From Puccinia triticina (lineage: Eukaryota > Basidiomycota > Pucciniomycetes > Pucciniales > Pucciniaceae), in NCBI RefSeq assembly GCF_026914185.1, contig NC_070564.1:5704001-5768000 (forward strand): a stretch of 64,000 nt of DNA, given 5' to 3'. The position numbers and the translations under genes are program-made. Position 1 is the stretch's first letter. Each line of letters opens with the position of its first letter. Shown here in pieces: positions 1 through 11,899 of this stretch. Below the pieces are notes generated by a model that had not been told where the DNA came from, did not search any database, and worked only from the letters and a program-made list of their open reading frames with translations.

Positions 1-204
1 ATGTAACGGGGGGGGTGCGCGCACCGCCATTGGAGCAGAAGGCTGGACGGAAAGTGCTGTAAAAAATGTGAATGTCAGCGGAAACATGTAAAAACTGCGT
101 CAATTGAAAGTAGATATTCAGGCGGCTCTTTTGAGCCAATAAAATGGATATAAAGCTCAGGGGAACCAGGTCCGCATGAGGTTTGAAGTTGGCAATGCAT
201 GATG

Positions 205-800
205 ACTAACACGCAGCCCTCATATGTAATGTTCTGATTACATAATATATCCATAATTTTCATAGCGCGGATTATATAAAGCATATAAATATCTCCAAAT
301 TTCTTAGACTGTTTGGTTGTGTAACAAAAAAGTTATACAGTTAGGGGTAATTTCCTACTGAGCCAATCACCCCCCCCCCCTTATATCTCATGTTATGACG
401 ACACACTATTGCTAAGAATTTAAGAGCACAGATAATATGCATCATTGAAAGATTACTGGAAGTTTCAGACTGTTTGGGTTTGTAACAAAAAAGTTGTGCA
501 GTTAGCAGTCATTTTCCTACTCCGTCTGCGTACCCCTCATATCTCATGGTCTGATGGCACAATATCACTCATATTTTCAGGGGTTTCCTTTTATGCATAT
601 TTCTCTGTGATCTGAAATTTTTATGCATGTAGTGCATGGGAAACAAAAGTTATGAATATGGCGGATCATAATTAATGTGCACCCCTCATATCTCATGTTT
701 TGGTGGCACGCTATTGCTATAAATTTGAAGTGGTTCAATTTATACACAATTATCTTTGATATCCAGTTTTTACGCATGTAGTGCGTGGGAAAAAAAAGTT
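205..800. repeat. Degenerate tandem repeat, ~150-170 bp period
   Basis: At least four diverged units can be lined up, starting near 212, 381, 534 and 682. Each carries a core like CCCTCATATCTCATG followed by GGCACNCTATTGCT, then about 100 bp later an AAAAAGTTATGNAG-type block. Units differ by many substitutions. The sequence is AT-rich and I see no coding potential in it. It may be an old satellite fragment or the inside of a decayed element. Confidence 0.6.
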
Positions 801-837
801 ATGGGTGGGGCAGATAATAAAAAAAATATAACTGATT

Positions 838-1003
838 AGTCGCAACAACTCCCAAAAAAAAATCTGTTTTAGGAAAATGACTCCCAAAAAGCGCCGTAGC
901 ACAAAAAAGGGGCCAGGTCGACGTCCGGACCCGGTCGCGATTTGGTCCTGGCGACGTATGGAAGTCATTTTACCAATTTATGGGAGTTGTTTTTCCAAGT
1001 CCC
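838..1003. mobile_element. Small TIR element (MITE-like)
   Basis: CAACAACTCCC followed by an ATGACTCCC block near 845-890 is mirrored by GGAAGTCATTTTACC and GGGAGTTGTT at 958-995. This gives imperfect inverted arms of about 45 bp around a GC-rich centre that itself contains the palindromic GTCGACGTCCGGAC. No target-site duplication is certain. Boundaries are by eye. Confidence 0.45.
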
Positions 1004-1054
1004 TTATAAGTTTATGGCTTGATGAGTTTATTCAATGATTGATGTTACCTTCAT

Positions 1055-1237
1055 TTATGGTGTTCAAAGTTGGTTTGCATAATTTTATGCATGCATAAAT
1101 CATAAAATCATAAAAATATTTTGGTGAGCAAATTTTGTGTTACATAATCAGACAGTCATATGCCCTGCCAGAAAGATTTTATGATTTTATGATTTATGCA
1201 TGCATGAAATTATGCAAACCAACTTTGAACACCATAA
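1055..1237. mobile_element. Foldback MITE with ~65-bp arms
   Basis: The left arm (1055-1120) starts TTATGGTGTTCAAAGTTGG, and the right arm (1172-1237) is its reverse complement with only one or two mismatches plus a small indel. Arms of about 65 bp enclose a loop of about 50 bp, so the unit can fold into a near-perfect hairpin. There is no ORF. The family is unknown. The following 1238-1900 holds no recognisable gene or repeat. Confidence 0.75.
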
Positions 1238-1899
1238 TTCAAGCATCTTTGTTGTATTGGTTGTTGTCAAAATAAAAGTGTGGCGCCTGATAAGTTAAGG
1301 TGCTCCCCCTCTTTTCTAGATAACTCCGGGTTTGATTGGTTACCCTCTCTGGGCTTCCGCAACGTACCCATGTCTAATTAATCACTCCGCAATGAACCTA
1401 ATATGATCTGCCTATTCTACGTAAGGTCCAAACGCTCCGCTTCCACACAGTAAGCTCCGCAAGCAAGTGAGAATTTGGGTGGTAAAAACTCTCTGCAATT
1501 TAGTAATACACAAAATTTGAGTGAGAATAGCAGTAACCATAGTAATACTGCAAAAGTGAGTAGTCTGTAGAATGATATAATCCCCCAAAAAAGAGATGAG
1601 TGAGTGAAAAGCCGCCCCAAATTCCCTCTTCCTCCACTCACTCCACCCGCATAACTCCGCTCCCAGATGATGTTGCCCCTGTCCTTCCTTTCCTGCACTC
1701 GCCATAACTCTGCATGCATTGCTTCCCAGCCTAGTACCTCTCCAACACCTGTTCTCCCGCACCCTCTGACTAGTCTCCAACCCCAGTCTCTACCTGGCGC
1801 TTCCGCCCCAACGTCATCTGCGTGATGCCGTCCGCTTCTGCTGCCCCAGTTCACCTGGTGCTGGTCCGCCCTATTCAGTCCATCTGGATGTCCCGCCGC

Positions 1900-3550
1900 A
1901 GTCCCAACGCTGGGCCGCTACGCTACACTACGCTACAGGGCCACTTAGCATTAGCGTAGCGGCGCTAACAGGAGGCCAGTTTTCCTGTAGTGTTAGCTGG
2001 ATTTTATGCCGCTAACACCAAGCTTTAGTGTAGCTTTTTTTTTCTGTGCTAACGCTAAAAAAAGTGTTAGCGCAAAAACAAATCCGCTACGCTAACGGTT
2101 AGCGTAACGGGATAAGCGCTAACGGATTTTTGCTCCCCCGGTAGCGTAGCGCAATGAATTCCTGCTACGCTAGGGCGGCAGAAACTGGGTAGAAATGACA
2201 TGCTAGTTTTTTTCCTGTATTTGCGTGACTGCAGGAAAAAAATGGAGTGTCATTTCTGCCCAGTTTCATCTCTGTAGTTGCGCGGGGACAAAATTGGGCT
2301 GTTTCTGCCCAGTTTTTTCCTCAGGCGGCGCTAGCGTACACAAAATCTACGTTAGAAGTTAGTGTAGCTTTCTTCTAAGCTAACACCGCTACGCTAACGC
2401 TATCCAGACGAAATTGTAGCGTTAGCGGTGTGGTAGACGGAAAAGTGGAAAAATAAAAAGTTTTTTCTATGCCACATAATTACTCATACTAGGCCTCAAG
2501 ATACCATCAAATGGACCCCAGAAATGGATTCTACGGCCAATTTCACCCCTAGCCATCACTGGAAGCACCCCTGGACCCCCTCTAGTGTGGAAGTTACACC
2601 TCATGGACACATATCACACGGCCAGCCCCAGTAACCCAGCTGTCATCTGCCCCAACCCGAGTTTCACAGTAGTACACTTATACATATCACAGGATACAAA
2701 CATACATCTCCCTGTCAGGCTACACTCATTACATATTAACTACATACACTCCTTTATATACATAGTATGACATCATTTACACTGTTTCTGCAGCCTCAGA
2801 CTTTGTGTATACACTAATTCCCCCTGTATGACAGCTCATGCAGTCTACTGTTACCTCATGCATGCATTAGAATGTTCTGTTGTATATTCTGACACCATTC
2901 ATGTGCCCCTGAGGGGTTATGACATCATTTGTATCTACTCCCACCAGCTAAAATCCCTCACCCTGTTGTCTAGATTAGCTGAAACCCTAACCCACAAGCC
3001 CCTCAGGGGCTCCCCTTTTGTCTATAAAAGGAGCTCTCTCCACCCCCAGTGGCCTGCTCCCCAGTTCCTCACCCAGAACTCACAAGTCACCCAACACTCA
3101 TCCACACTCAAATCCTAAAACCCTTATAACAATAAATCAACCCTTATAACAACATTTCAACCCTTATAACAAAGTAATTGAAACACTTACACGTTGCCAG
3201 TCAAACAGATTTCATCTGGAACAGACCAGACCTATCACTTAATAAAACTTGCCAAGCTGAGCTTGGTGGGTCTTGTTGACTGATAACAGAAGGGCAGAGC
3301 TTGCAACTCCATCATACCCTTCACCATTCAGCAAAAGGGTTTCATTACCACTTTTTGAGTCTTACAGCGGCTGTAAAAAAACCAACCGCTAACGCTAGGC
3401 TAGCGCTACACAAGCGCTTTCTTCTATCTTAGTAGTGTTAGCGGGAAAATCCGGCCGCTAAAACTAGCGCCACCGTAGCGTAGCTTAAAAAAGCTAACAC
3501 TACGCTACGCTAGCGCTGATGTTAGCGTGGCTGGCCCACCGTTGGCAGTC
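1900..3550. mobile_element. TIR element packed with GTTAGCGTAGCG palindromes
   Basis: The left end reads CAGTCCCAACGCTGGGCC and the right end is its imperfect reverse complement (GGCCCACCGTTGGCAGTCC near 3530-3550). Just inside both ends (1915-2430 and 3370-3535), dozens of copies of a word like GCTAACGCTACGC occur in both orientations, so the DNA is almost continuously self-complementary. The centre (about 2480-3340) is compositionally different and looks like an inserted promoter or LTR-like unit. No transposase is present. No target duplication could be fixed. Confidence 0.55.
2480..3365 (+). other. LTR-like or promoter-like unit inside the palindromic element
   Basis: This stretch contains a strong TATA box (TCTATAAAAGG near 3020), a CT-rich leader, a threefold repeat of about 20 bp with the core CAACCCTTATAACAA (about 3117-3175), an AATAAA at 3239, and an end reading TCTTACA at 3352-3358. 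That order (TATA, leader, polyadenylation signal, CA end) is what an LTR looks like. However, I found no matching TG start with a target duplication and no internal retrotransposon genes. It could equally be a short transcribed unit. The two ORFs here are not supported as genes. Confidence 0.35.
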
Positions 3551-5066
3551 CTACTCAAACCAATCCGCTAAATCTGAGCTTTGGGAGCATGGCTTGAACC
3601 CCGGTTCCCTCACACCCGTGTCAAGTCCCCTGTCCCGCATCTTGCCCCGTTTGCCGACTTTCTGCATGCTTTTGTAAGTGATGCATTCAAGGTTTCCCTC
3701 AGTCTACATATGGGACACATAAGCCCGCATGCTTATGATCTGTTTGGATATGTAGACTGAGAACTTTCTCAGCCGCTGAGGGACTCCTGTCTGTGCTAGG
3801 TGGTGGCAGTCTTGTGAGGGGAAGGTGCTTTGAGAGCTGCCCTCTGGTGGTGGTCCGGAGTGATGAGCGTAGGCGGATTGGTGGTAGCTTTTGGGGTTGG
3901 TGGTTTTGAGATGTTCGCCGTGGTATTTGATCCTTGGCGGCGATTGTTTTGTTTGGAAGAAAGATGCGGAGTTTTCTTAAAAAAGAGGTAGAAGACTGAT
4001 GCGGAAACTAGATAGTGAAAACTGATGACGGTGATGCAGAGTTTTTCAACTCTTATGATCTGATAAATAAACTCTCAGTGATGGACTGTATTCTGCGGAT
4101 CAGAATGCCAAGCCTCTCCCATCATCCAAGTTCGGCGAACTTGGACTCCGAGAGACGACCTGTCACATGTATTTCATCATCTCCTCCGCGCACACACACA
4201 ACAAAACATCAGAGAAAACAGAGGAGAAAACACAACACATCATAAAAGAAGAAACAGAGAGAACCATCAAAACCTGAGAAAGAAAAGAGGAAAGAGGAAA
4301 AAAATAAAATGGAAAATGCAAACAAACAGAGGATAAACCCACAGCAGGTGCGGTGTTAGGACCAAGAAAGATGAAAATACAGGGAGAAGGGGTGGAAAGG
4401 AGTATACAAAGAGGTGGAAGGAGAAGGAAAAGTCTTCAAGGAGGATGAGTTTTTTAGAATGAGAAGAAATGGGGGAAATGAGGCATTCTTGAAGTCTTGA
4501 GGATCCTGAGGTCTTGAAGGGTGAGTGTTGATCTTGAGTCTTGCTGAGAATACTGCTGATCTTGCAGGCGGCGGAGATGACACTCCTGAATAGCTGACCA
4601 CAAGATAGACCACCACACCGCCCCACTGCATTTCTTCCTGTGCTGCGGTGAGCATAAATTCTACGCCGCTTGCCTATATAAATGACCGCAGTCTGGTTTT
4701 GATCTTGATTACTGTTGACTTTGGCTACTGTAGTGGTTGATGACTGAAAATGTGGAATTTGTAACTGTGTGTGAGATTCAAGCTGAGTGAGACTTCTTTT
4801 CACATCTCAGTGAAATTTCCACCTGACAGATGTAGCTCATTTTCTGTACCTGTTTTACTGATGCTATGGTATGATCTGGGGAGAGGAAGACTGGGGCCTG
4901 GGGTTTGTGGGTTTCTGGATCCAAAGTTGGTTGATTGTAGGATGAGGAAGCTGTCTATATCTCCAGCCTCTTGAACTATGAGTGTGCAGTCCATGACATG
5001 TACATAGAAGCTAGATACATAAAGGAAACCCCATTAAAGCCTGGGACTACTGAGTTTTGTCACTTT
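3551..5066. other. No gene recognised; one TATA-like site
   Basis: Open frames exist on both strands, including a 178-codon minus frame with a phenylalanine-rich end, but none shows a family motif or splice-consistent continuation. A TATA-like CCTATATAAATG lies near 4673 on the plus strand. A short inverted repeat with CATATGGGACACATAAGC sits near 3710-3765. Confidence 0.4.
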
Positions 5067-5560
5067 CTTTGGCTATTAGCCAAAGAAAATAAATGTCTTT
5101 TCTTTTTCTAAAAGCCAAAGGATGGCAGAGCTGGGTGAGCTGGAAATAACCAACCATCCCAGTGACAATATTTCACATTGTACCATACCAGTGCAAAAAT
5201 AAAGTATAGATAAAACAATACAGTATCCACCACAATTTATTGTGCATTTGATACATGCCAGTAAAAAATCCAATAAGCAGTATTGTGTATCCAATACATA
5301 CCACTACAATGTACCACACATCCAATACATACCAATGCAGTGTATTGCATATCCAATACCAATACAATGTATTGTCCACTTTTTGCTGTCAGAAATTTCT
5401 ACACTGCATACCATTAGTCTAACAACTATTGGTTGGGCTGCCAAGGCTCTTTGAATACCTTCCTATCTCCTCAGCTCCACCAGCCCGGCCAGCTCCAGTG
5501 GTCCTTTGGCTTTTAGCAAAATAAAAATTTCAATTTTCCTTTGGCTAATAGCTGAAAAAA
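5067..5560. mobile_element. TIR element with CAATA/TATTG array inside
   Basis: The left end GGCTATTAGCCAAAG, ending in TTTCTAAAAGCCAAAGG (about 5070-5121), is mirrored by CCTTTGGCTTTTAGC, ending in CCTTTGGCTAATAGC (about 5505-5556). The inverted arms are therefore about 50 bp. Between them, 5170-5380 repeats TATTG and CAATA words with ATCCAATAC in both orientations. No ORF of substance and no clear target duplication. A further 80 bp (5640-5720) resembles the right end of the 13062-13934 element. Confidence 0.6.
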
Positions 5561-5756
5561 TCTAGTGCCACAGGTGTAAAAACTGCCAATGAACCACAAT
5601 TACCCCTTTTTCCTCTGCAGGAGGCTGCACTCAATTATAATGGGGTAGATGATGGGTAGTTGGCTGAACTTGGCCTGATGTCACTTGTCATCTAGTGACA
5701 CTTTATTTTTCCTGGTGAATTCATGTTATTTAAAATTCATAGGCATCATACATGCT

Positions 5757-5890
5757 TGTCACTTCCAATGGGGTTGTATTGGTTCCAACCCCCTGGGATA
5801 GGTCAACCGGGGGTGACCATTGTAATACATATTGGTCTCCCAGACCAATATTATATTGGCAGGGCCCACCAATACATTGTCGGGTAGAAT
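5757..5890. repeat. Palindromic repeat shared with 49440-49675
   Basis: GGTTGTATTGGTTCCAACC, TTGGTCTCCCAGACCAATA and TATTGGCAGGGCCCACCAATA are three successive palindromes. A diverged copy with the same three words in the same order lies near 49440-49570, so this is a dispersed repeat. The GC-rich sequence that follows (5905-6060, many GGGCGGGCC and GGCGCC words) may be the terminal region of the hAT element whose transposase relic begins at 6227. Confidence 0.6.
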
Positions 5891-6226
5891 GCTTGTATAT
5901 AGGCATGGCTATTGGGCGGGCCACCCAACAGGGCGCCCAAACCCACCCAAACCCGCCTGAGTTTGGGCCAGGCGCGGGCCGCCATACACAGAAATCTCCA
6001 AAGTTGGCCCAGCCCGCCAGACACGCAAAAGAATTCGGGCAGGTCAGGGTAGTCCATTGGGCGCATGGTGGGCCTCCCCCGGGGCCCCCTGATGGTGACC
6101 AGTGTGGATATCATGATATCATATGTGATATGTGTGGTTCAACTACCAACCGGCCCACCAGATCACGACTCAACCCACGTTCAACCATCTCAATTCTTGA
6201 TCACTTGGCTACCATTTTTTGTTGAA

Positions 6227-8000
6227 ATGGCAGGTTCTAACGGCAAGGAACCTGATATTGTTGTCGCCAAGACTCCTGGGATGCAGACTCCAGCAGTAAC
6301 CACTGACGGCATCAGCAATTCAGCAGATGAATTCCAATCAAAGAAAATAAAACTAACAAGTGGGGTTTGGGAACACTTCACAAAGACAATTGGTTAGCTT
6401 ATCCCCTCTTCAGCCAGTCATGACTGTCCACTAAATTTTTGTCTTATTTCTATATTTATTATTTATGACTTTTACTAGAAACAAATGGCAAGAAGGCACA
6501 GTGCAATCAATGCAATTCAAACCTCATGGAAGGCTTGTCCACTGGAACTAACCACCTCTAAAGACACTCAATGAAATGCATCTCCAAGAAAGGTATTAGC
6601 ATATTAGTTTACTTCCCGTTGTATTAGCATACACTAGATCATTATAGTTACATGTTGTAGTCCACAGGTCTATCTTGAAACATAATCTGATTGTACTTAG
6701 TCCAGTTCCTCATGTCAATATTTTCTTCAATCATCACTGTTTCAAGACTGTTTGCTTTGATCACCTGACCACACCTTTTAGGTCCATTGTCTACTCTCAC
6801 TATCTGTCTTGATCTTTTTTTCTTATACTTCCCTTTCTCTCAGGTTTTTCTTTTGCTCTTGTCGCCGCCGCCCGTTGCCTGCTTGCTGACAAGCATCTCA
6901 AACCTTTCCAAGGTTAGTATACTTGAAAGCAATCATCACTGTTGCAAGACTGTTTGCTTCGCTCACCCAACTATACCTTTTAGTTTTGTCTTGTGCTCTT
7001 GTTGCCGCCGCCTGTTGCCTGCTTGCTCACGAGCATCTCAAACCTCTCTACGGGTTTTCTTGTGCTCTTGTCGCCGCCGCCCATTGCCTGCTAGTTCACA
7101 AGCATCTCAAACCTCTGTAAGCTTTTTGTCTTATAAAAGGCGGCGTTTTAGGACCCCGGCAAGGGCTTCTCAACTTCCCCTCTTTGACTGGAGCTGCTCG
7201 CGGGGGTGGCGTATGGAATTTCAGTCAAGGAAAGATCCGTGAACATTTGGCCAAAATTATAATCAAACACAAGTATCCTTATGCAATGTCTGAACACCAG
7301 GGGTTCATTAGATTAATGGAGGAGGCTCAGCCCCAGTTTGTGATGCCGGGACAAAAGGCACTTTGAAGTTATTTTAATTTATCAAACTCTTCAATGAGTG
7401 CAAGGCGGCTCTTATTTTCCAGATCAACCAGCAAGCCAATCATATTGCCTGGACAACCAACCCACTTGTGTGTGGCCTCCAATTTAAAAGGCTACATGGT
7501 GGTCATTTTCCACTATGTTGAAAAGAACTGGCACCTTGTTAAGTTGATACTCAGTTTCCAACCCCACAGCATCAATGGTTTAAATTAAGCAATTTGTGGA
7601 CAATTGCAGAGCAACTCCAGGCTCTTCCACCTCAGATTACTTTCATTTGCTCTGCTTATCACACATAATAAACTTGGTTGTCAAAGATAGGATCAAGTTT
7701 GCTGGGAAGGCCTTTGAATAACTTTGTTCTAGTCTCCACTGGATCCGTGGTTCTCCTTCTTGCATGGACACCTTCAAAAAGGCCCTCATGGCAGTCAACA
7801 TTTAACTCAAGATGAAATTTTCATTGAAGGATGTTCCCACCCAATAGAACTCAACCTATTTGATTATCTAGTCCTCTTTGCCTTGTAAGTGCCAAAGAGA
7901 GCAATTTGATGGCTGATGGCTATCCAATTGTTTTTTTGTCAGAACTGAATTCCAAATTCAGTACTGATAAAAGCCATTAGTTCAACAATTTGGGTTGACA
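6227..8000 (+). pseudogene. Decayed hAT transposase with N-terminal BED zinc finger
   Basis: The start ATG is at 6227. A first exon to 6392 and a second from 6479 join into a BED-type zinc finger (VWEHFTK, then GKKAQCNQCNSNL and a TNHL-RHS-KC end), as in hAT transposases. A TAA interrupts the finger between TNHL and RHSMKC near 6559. Further hAT blocks follow in changing frames: FSQGKIREHLAKIIIKHKYP and MSEHQGF near 7208-7300, a GYMVVIFHYVEKNWHLVKLIL stretch (RNase H-like domain) near 7480-7550, and VVKD-IKFAGKAF-SSTRWIRGSPS near 7680-7770. A threefold repeat of CTCTTGTCGCCGCCGCCC-type sequence (about 6850-7110) interrupts the body. Stops and frameshifts show it is not functional. Element ends were not found. 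Confidence 0.85.
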
Positions 8001-8620
8001 ATTCATACTTAGTAGCCACACAGTCGAAGTGTTTTAGAAACATGACATTCTGCTAGAGATGGATGTCCGTCCAGCTTGTAATTCTTGACTGGAATCCTCC
8101 AGTCAATACCTACATACTGAAGCCTCTTGGACTACATTGGGAGACTACCTGTTGTCTAAAATTGTCACTTCCAATGGGAAATTGTATTCCTCCATTTTCT
8201 CACAGTTTCATCGCTGTTCTGTCACTCTCCTATCACCAGCATTTCTTTCTGGAGGCAGGGGGTGGCTAGTAAGCGGAATCCGAATGAGTATATAATAGTT
8301 TTCTGCCGTATGGAATTTTGAAATGGGTTTGTTAGAGGTGATAAAATTAGGAGAAAGAACTTGGAATTCCTCCGCAATCCAAGGAAAAATATTGCCAAAG
8401 AGATGGGGAGCCAGAGTAAGATTGATTAAGACTTTCAGAAGGTTGTGGAACCAGGAAGTATTTTGAGTAGATATCCGCATTGATAAGGAGTATGTGGTGA
8501 TTTATGATAATAATGTCTTAAATTGTCTGCTGCCTTGATCACACTTGAGAATAAACTACAGATTTGAGGAAAACCCACGTTTATAGGTTTTTGGGCCGTA
8601 AGTGATGCCAATTTTGTGCC
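8001..8620. other. Nothing recognised
   Basis: AT-rich sequence downstream of the hAT relic. It may contain the remaining 3' part of that element. No family motif is visible in the short frames present. Confidence 0.3.
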
Positions 8621-11220
8621 ATATGATTCATGAAGCGTATATCTATTTATTCTTATCTAGTCGAGCTAACAGATGATGTGGAAGACAGAGTGAAAAACAA
8701 GAGGGGCATGTTCACGGGTGGTGGGTGGCACAATTCGACTTTCACCAGTCTATACCTTGGGGGCCAAACCCAGTACGACCGTTGCCAACCACCATTCCAT
8801 TAACTATCGGATTGGCTCTTTTTTGGAGCTGTTGCATGTTGAACGGGGTCACATCATAAGCGCAACTGTCGCAAGCTGAACACCGATCAAAATTTCAGCA
8901 AATCACCCGGAATATCATCTATAGAGATTGAGCGGAAAGAAAGATGCTGAGAGCTTACTCAGAGTGCCTTGGCAACCACCAGTGCATTCAAATGCACTTT
9001 CATCTTGATCAATACACACTGTTGAAAGCCGAAGAGAAGAATAATGGGTTAGCTGCAATTCATTCCCTGGGTTGTGAATTTACTGTGAATTTACTGACTA
9101 GCAAGGGACGAGCTACCAGTGTCGATCATGTTGTAGCCTTTTCGACAAGTCATGCTATTGTGCCGCTCTTGAGTGGCGACATTAACGCAACTGCTGCAGA
9201 CTAATTGAAGACAAAAAACTGGTCACAATGCAAACTCCTGTGACCCGAAAATTGTCTTTTCATGTGGAAAATGACAGATGCTTACTGGGAAAGTTGGAGC
9301 AGCTCGAAGGGGCACACTTGACTGGAGTTTCGGATTCTACGTTCGGGCAACGAACCACTGATAAGGCAATAAAGATCTATCAGCTTTCCGAAAAATATAA
9401 TCGTATCGGCCACCAGTGGCGAAAGTGTCCTGGAAGATGAAGGGATTGAATCTGAAATGAAGGCGGAAAAATCACCATGTTCCCTGCGGTCCATCGACCA
9501 GTCATTGGAACAAGTGGCTGGGAAGCCAGTCGTTCGGGCGTTGGTGAAGTGGGCAACGAAAAAGGAAACCGACCAGAGTCGCCCTAGCATTGAATGTCAC
9601 GCTACAATGGGTGGGAAATTTGAGTGGAAAAATTATTGGGTTGGGGGAACATAGCCTGGAGTACCACTCGCTGAGTTTTATATTTGTTTCAGTCAGTCTG
9701 CTACAAACGTTCGCCCACCACGAAACGTTCAGGCTTGGCCTTGCTGTGGCACCGAGCCGAGTTGCATACAGAGAATACGAGGTCGTTGGAAAAGATGCAT
9801 GCATACGCTTCATCGAGCGAGCAACCTTCTTACAGCTTCATAGGTAAATCTGGACCTGCAACAATGATCCTGCCGGGATTAGGCATCCGAGAGGACACTC
9901 TTTTTTGATAGTGCGCAGCGCCGGCATTTCAGCGTGGCAGAGCTCTCAATGTGAATAAGTTCAAAACGTGCATCAGAAGGAGGGGAGGACTCTGAAACGC
10001 ACCATCACCAGCGCCTGTATGTCCACTCGAGTCGTAGATGGTGATTGATGAGCGGTGGCGACATTCCTAATGACGGATGGTGGAAAAACGTGGACGGACT
10101 CCGTTTTAGGAGGGACTTCTTCGATGGACCTTCCAACTATGCAAGATCCAGACAAGCTGAGACTGCGGCCGGGTCTGCATATTTAGTCAGGCAGTTTCGT
10201 CTTGGCAAAACCGGTAACAAATAGCGATAAACTAGATAGGATAAACTTCGTCGCAACTTGAATGGGAAGACAAGGTTTAACCCTCCGCGATCAGAGACGA
10301 CCTTTAACCGGCCCCACCGGGCCTATCCAGGCCGACTTTCCGTCACAATCATTTATGTTCAGTCTTATCTTCTGGTCTATGTCCGGAGGGATAGCTTGTC
10401 TGCTGGGCAACGCGTTTCGGATAAGCACTGCCTATCATTTGACCCACCGCTGAAACATGCAGCTCCCCACTTCATGGCCACCTCCAATGATTCGAGGGAA
10501 GAATGATTTTTGGATCCGGTCAGAGCATAAGTCTTAACCGCGTTGAGGCCGACTTTCTTGCGGCGATGCCACAGAGTACTGTGATGCCGAACGCCGGACG
10601 CCGTCTCCTACAGCAATATGTGGTGGGGATTGCCGGGATTTTTGAATGGGAGTCGAATGAGTTCGGTGGAGAAACCAGAGAAGGATGGTTCCCAGTGCAT
10701 CTTCTAACCTCCTAGCACAGCCCTGAGGCTATGTCCTGGCTCGTCGACTCGTGTGCGTGAAGTGAAGGGCTCAGAAATGACCCAGCACTTCCGAATTCGG
10801 CGGACGGCAAAAAATCATTGCGGGTCTGATGTGGTGGCTGTCGAAATTCATACGCGCTCACACATTCCGAACCCCCAACACCGCCCGGCGTCATGCATTC
10901 GAAGCTTCCCGGATGAGCGAAAAAATACCGGCCCGGGGCGTCTTCCCCACTTGCTACGGCAACTGCATGGCTCACCGCAGAGGGAAGCCGGTACAGATGG
11001 GCAAGAAGCGTTCCCTGAACACCTTATCACACCAGTTAGTACGATAAGGTCAATGCTAGTTTTTGGATCATGTCTTGCTCCGGAAAAACCCAAATGTTTT
11101 GACAACAATCAGCAAATTCCATCGTCGGGTTGTATTATAAGTTGCCATCCAGCCTCAGGTACCGACTCTTTCCAGGCATATCTCAGATAAGACATGGTTA
11201 ACTCCTTGGCACCAAGATTA
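8620..11220. other. Gene-like but broken sequence, unassigned
   Basis: Base composition shifts to roughly balanced GC, unlike the AT-rich flanks. Short open stretches lie end to end: 8944-9204, 9228-9440, 9457-9654, 10258-10506 and 10753-11190 on the plus strand, with competitors on the minus strand. I could not join them with splice sites into one protein, and no domain is recognisable. A relic of one or more genes, or an inactivated element, fits best. A gene with many short introns is not excluded. Confidence 0.3.
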
Positions 11221-11457
11221 AAACTGAAGAACAAATTTTAGTCCAGCTTGGCCGGTGAGGGGGCCGGGCAGCCCCGCAGGCTCTCTGTGTCACAGAGGTC
11301 GCACTTGTGTACTGCCTACCGATAGGCTATGGAACTAGCGTTCGAATTTTCATCATCTTGGCAGTAGTATACATGAGCTCGCTCATGACGTAGTTAAGTT
11401 GTTCAGTTCAAAGATTGTTTAACGAGGTGGCGAAGAGAAAAAGCTTAGGATAAGCCG

Positions 11458-11561
11458 AGCTTAACAAAGCCTCTCGAACGGGGGTCCCGAAGGGATTCGG
11501 GAGGCGGGCCCTTCGGGCCCCCCCCCCCGAGCGTAGGCGTGAGGGACTTGTGTTAAGTTCG
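11458..11561. repeat. Hairpin repeat (AAGCCTCTC / GAGGGACTT family)
   Basis: It opens with GAGCTTAACAAAGCCTCTC, passes through GGGTCCCGAAGGGATTCGGG and a run of Cs, and closes with GAGGGACTTGTGTTAAGTTC. Both ends share the AACTTAACAAAG / CTTTGTTAAGTT type of border seen in other family members in this window. The closing block GCGTAGGCGTGAGGGACTTG is repeated at 34300-34320. Confidence 0.65.
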
Positions 11562-11811
11562 AGGAAAGCTGCGGCAGCCCAAATGTTCCTTAGGCTGGTT
11601 CAGGTCAACATTAGGGCCATCAGACATTTTTAAGGAACCAATGGAAGACTTCCCGTAGGATCTACGCCCCCCAGACAGACTAGAATATCACAGATCTGTC
11701 ACTAACAGATCTACCAGGGCCTGGTAGATCAGGCTGCTGAACCACCAACGAGGCAGCCCCGCCAGCTGCCGGCGTCTCCTCCCCAACACACGTCAACAGC
11801 CAACCCGCCGA

Positions 11812-11885
11812 ACTTATCAAAGTCCCTCCGAGGGGGGCCCGAAGGGCCTTCGCGCGACCTCCTCGGAGGGACTTTGTTAAGTTCG
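11812..11885. repeat. Complete hairpin repeat, AAGTCCCTCC family
   Basis: AACTTATCAAAGTCCCTCCG at the left is matched by CGGAGGGACTTTGTTAAGTT at the right. The arms are about 22 bp with one mismatch and enclose a GC-rich loop of about 28 bp that contains GGGCCCGAAGGGCC. This is the cleanest copy of the family. It lies inside the 11642-14378 element. Confidence 0.8.
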
Positions 11886-11899
11886 CCAACCCGCCTGCA

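Noticed and set aside
3560..3640. tRNA T-arm-like GGGGTTCAAGCC on the minus strand
   Set aside because: It is only a B-box match; no A box or acceptor stem lies at the right distance.
4267..4803. 178-codon minus-strand ORF
   Set aside because: The C-terminal half is a Phe/Leu-rich run from a purine-rich plus strand, and no domain or start context supports it.
9282..9813. Minus-strand ORFs of 102-103 codons in the 8.6-11.2 kb region
   Set aside because: They overlap equally long plus frames and have no recognisable domain; the region appears to be decayed.
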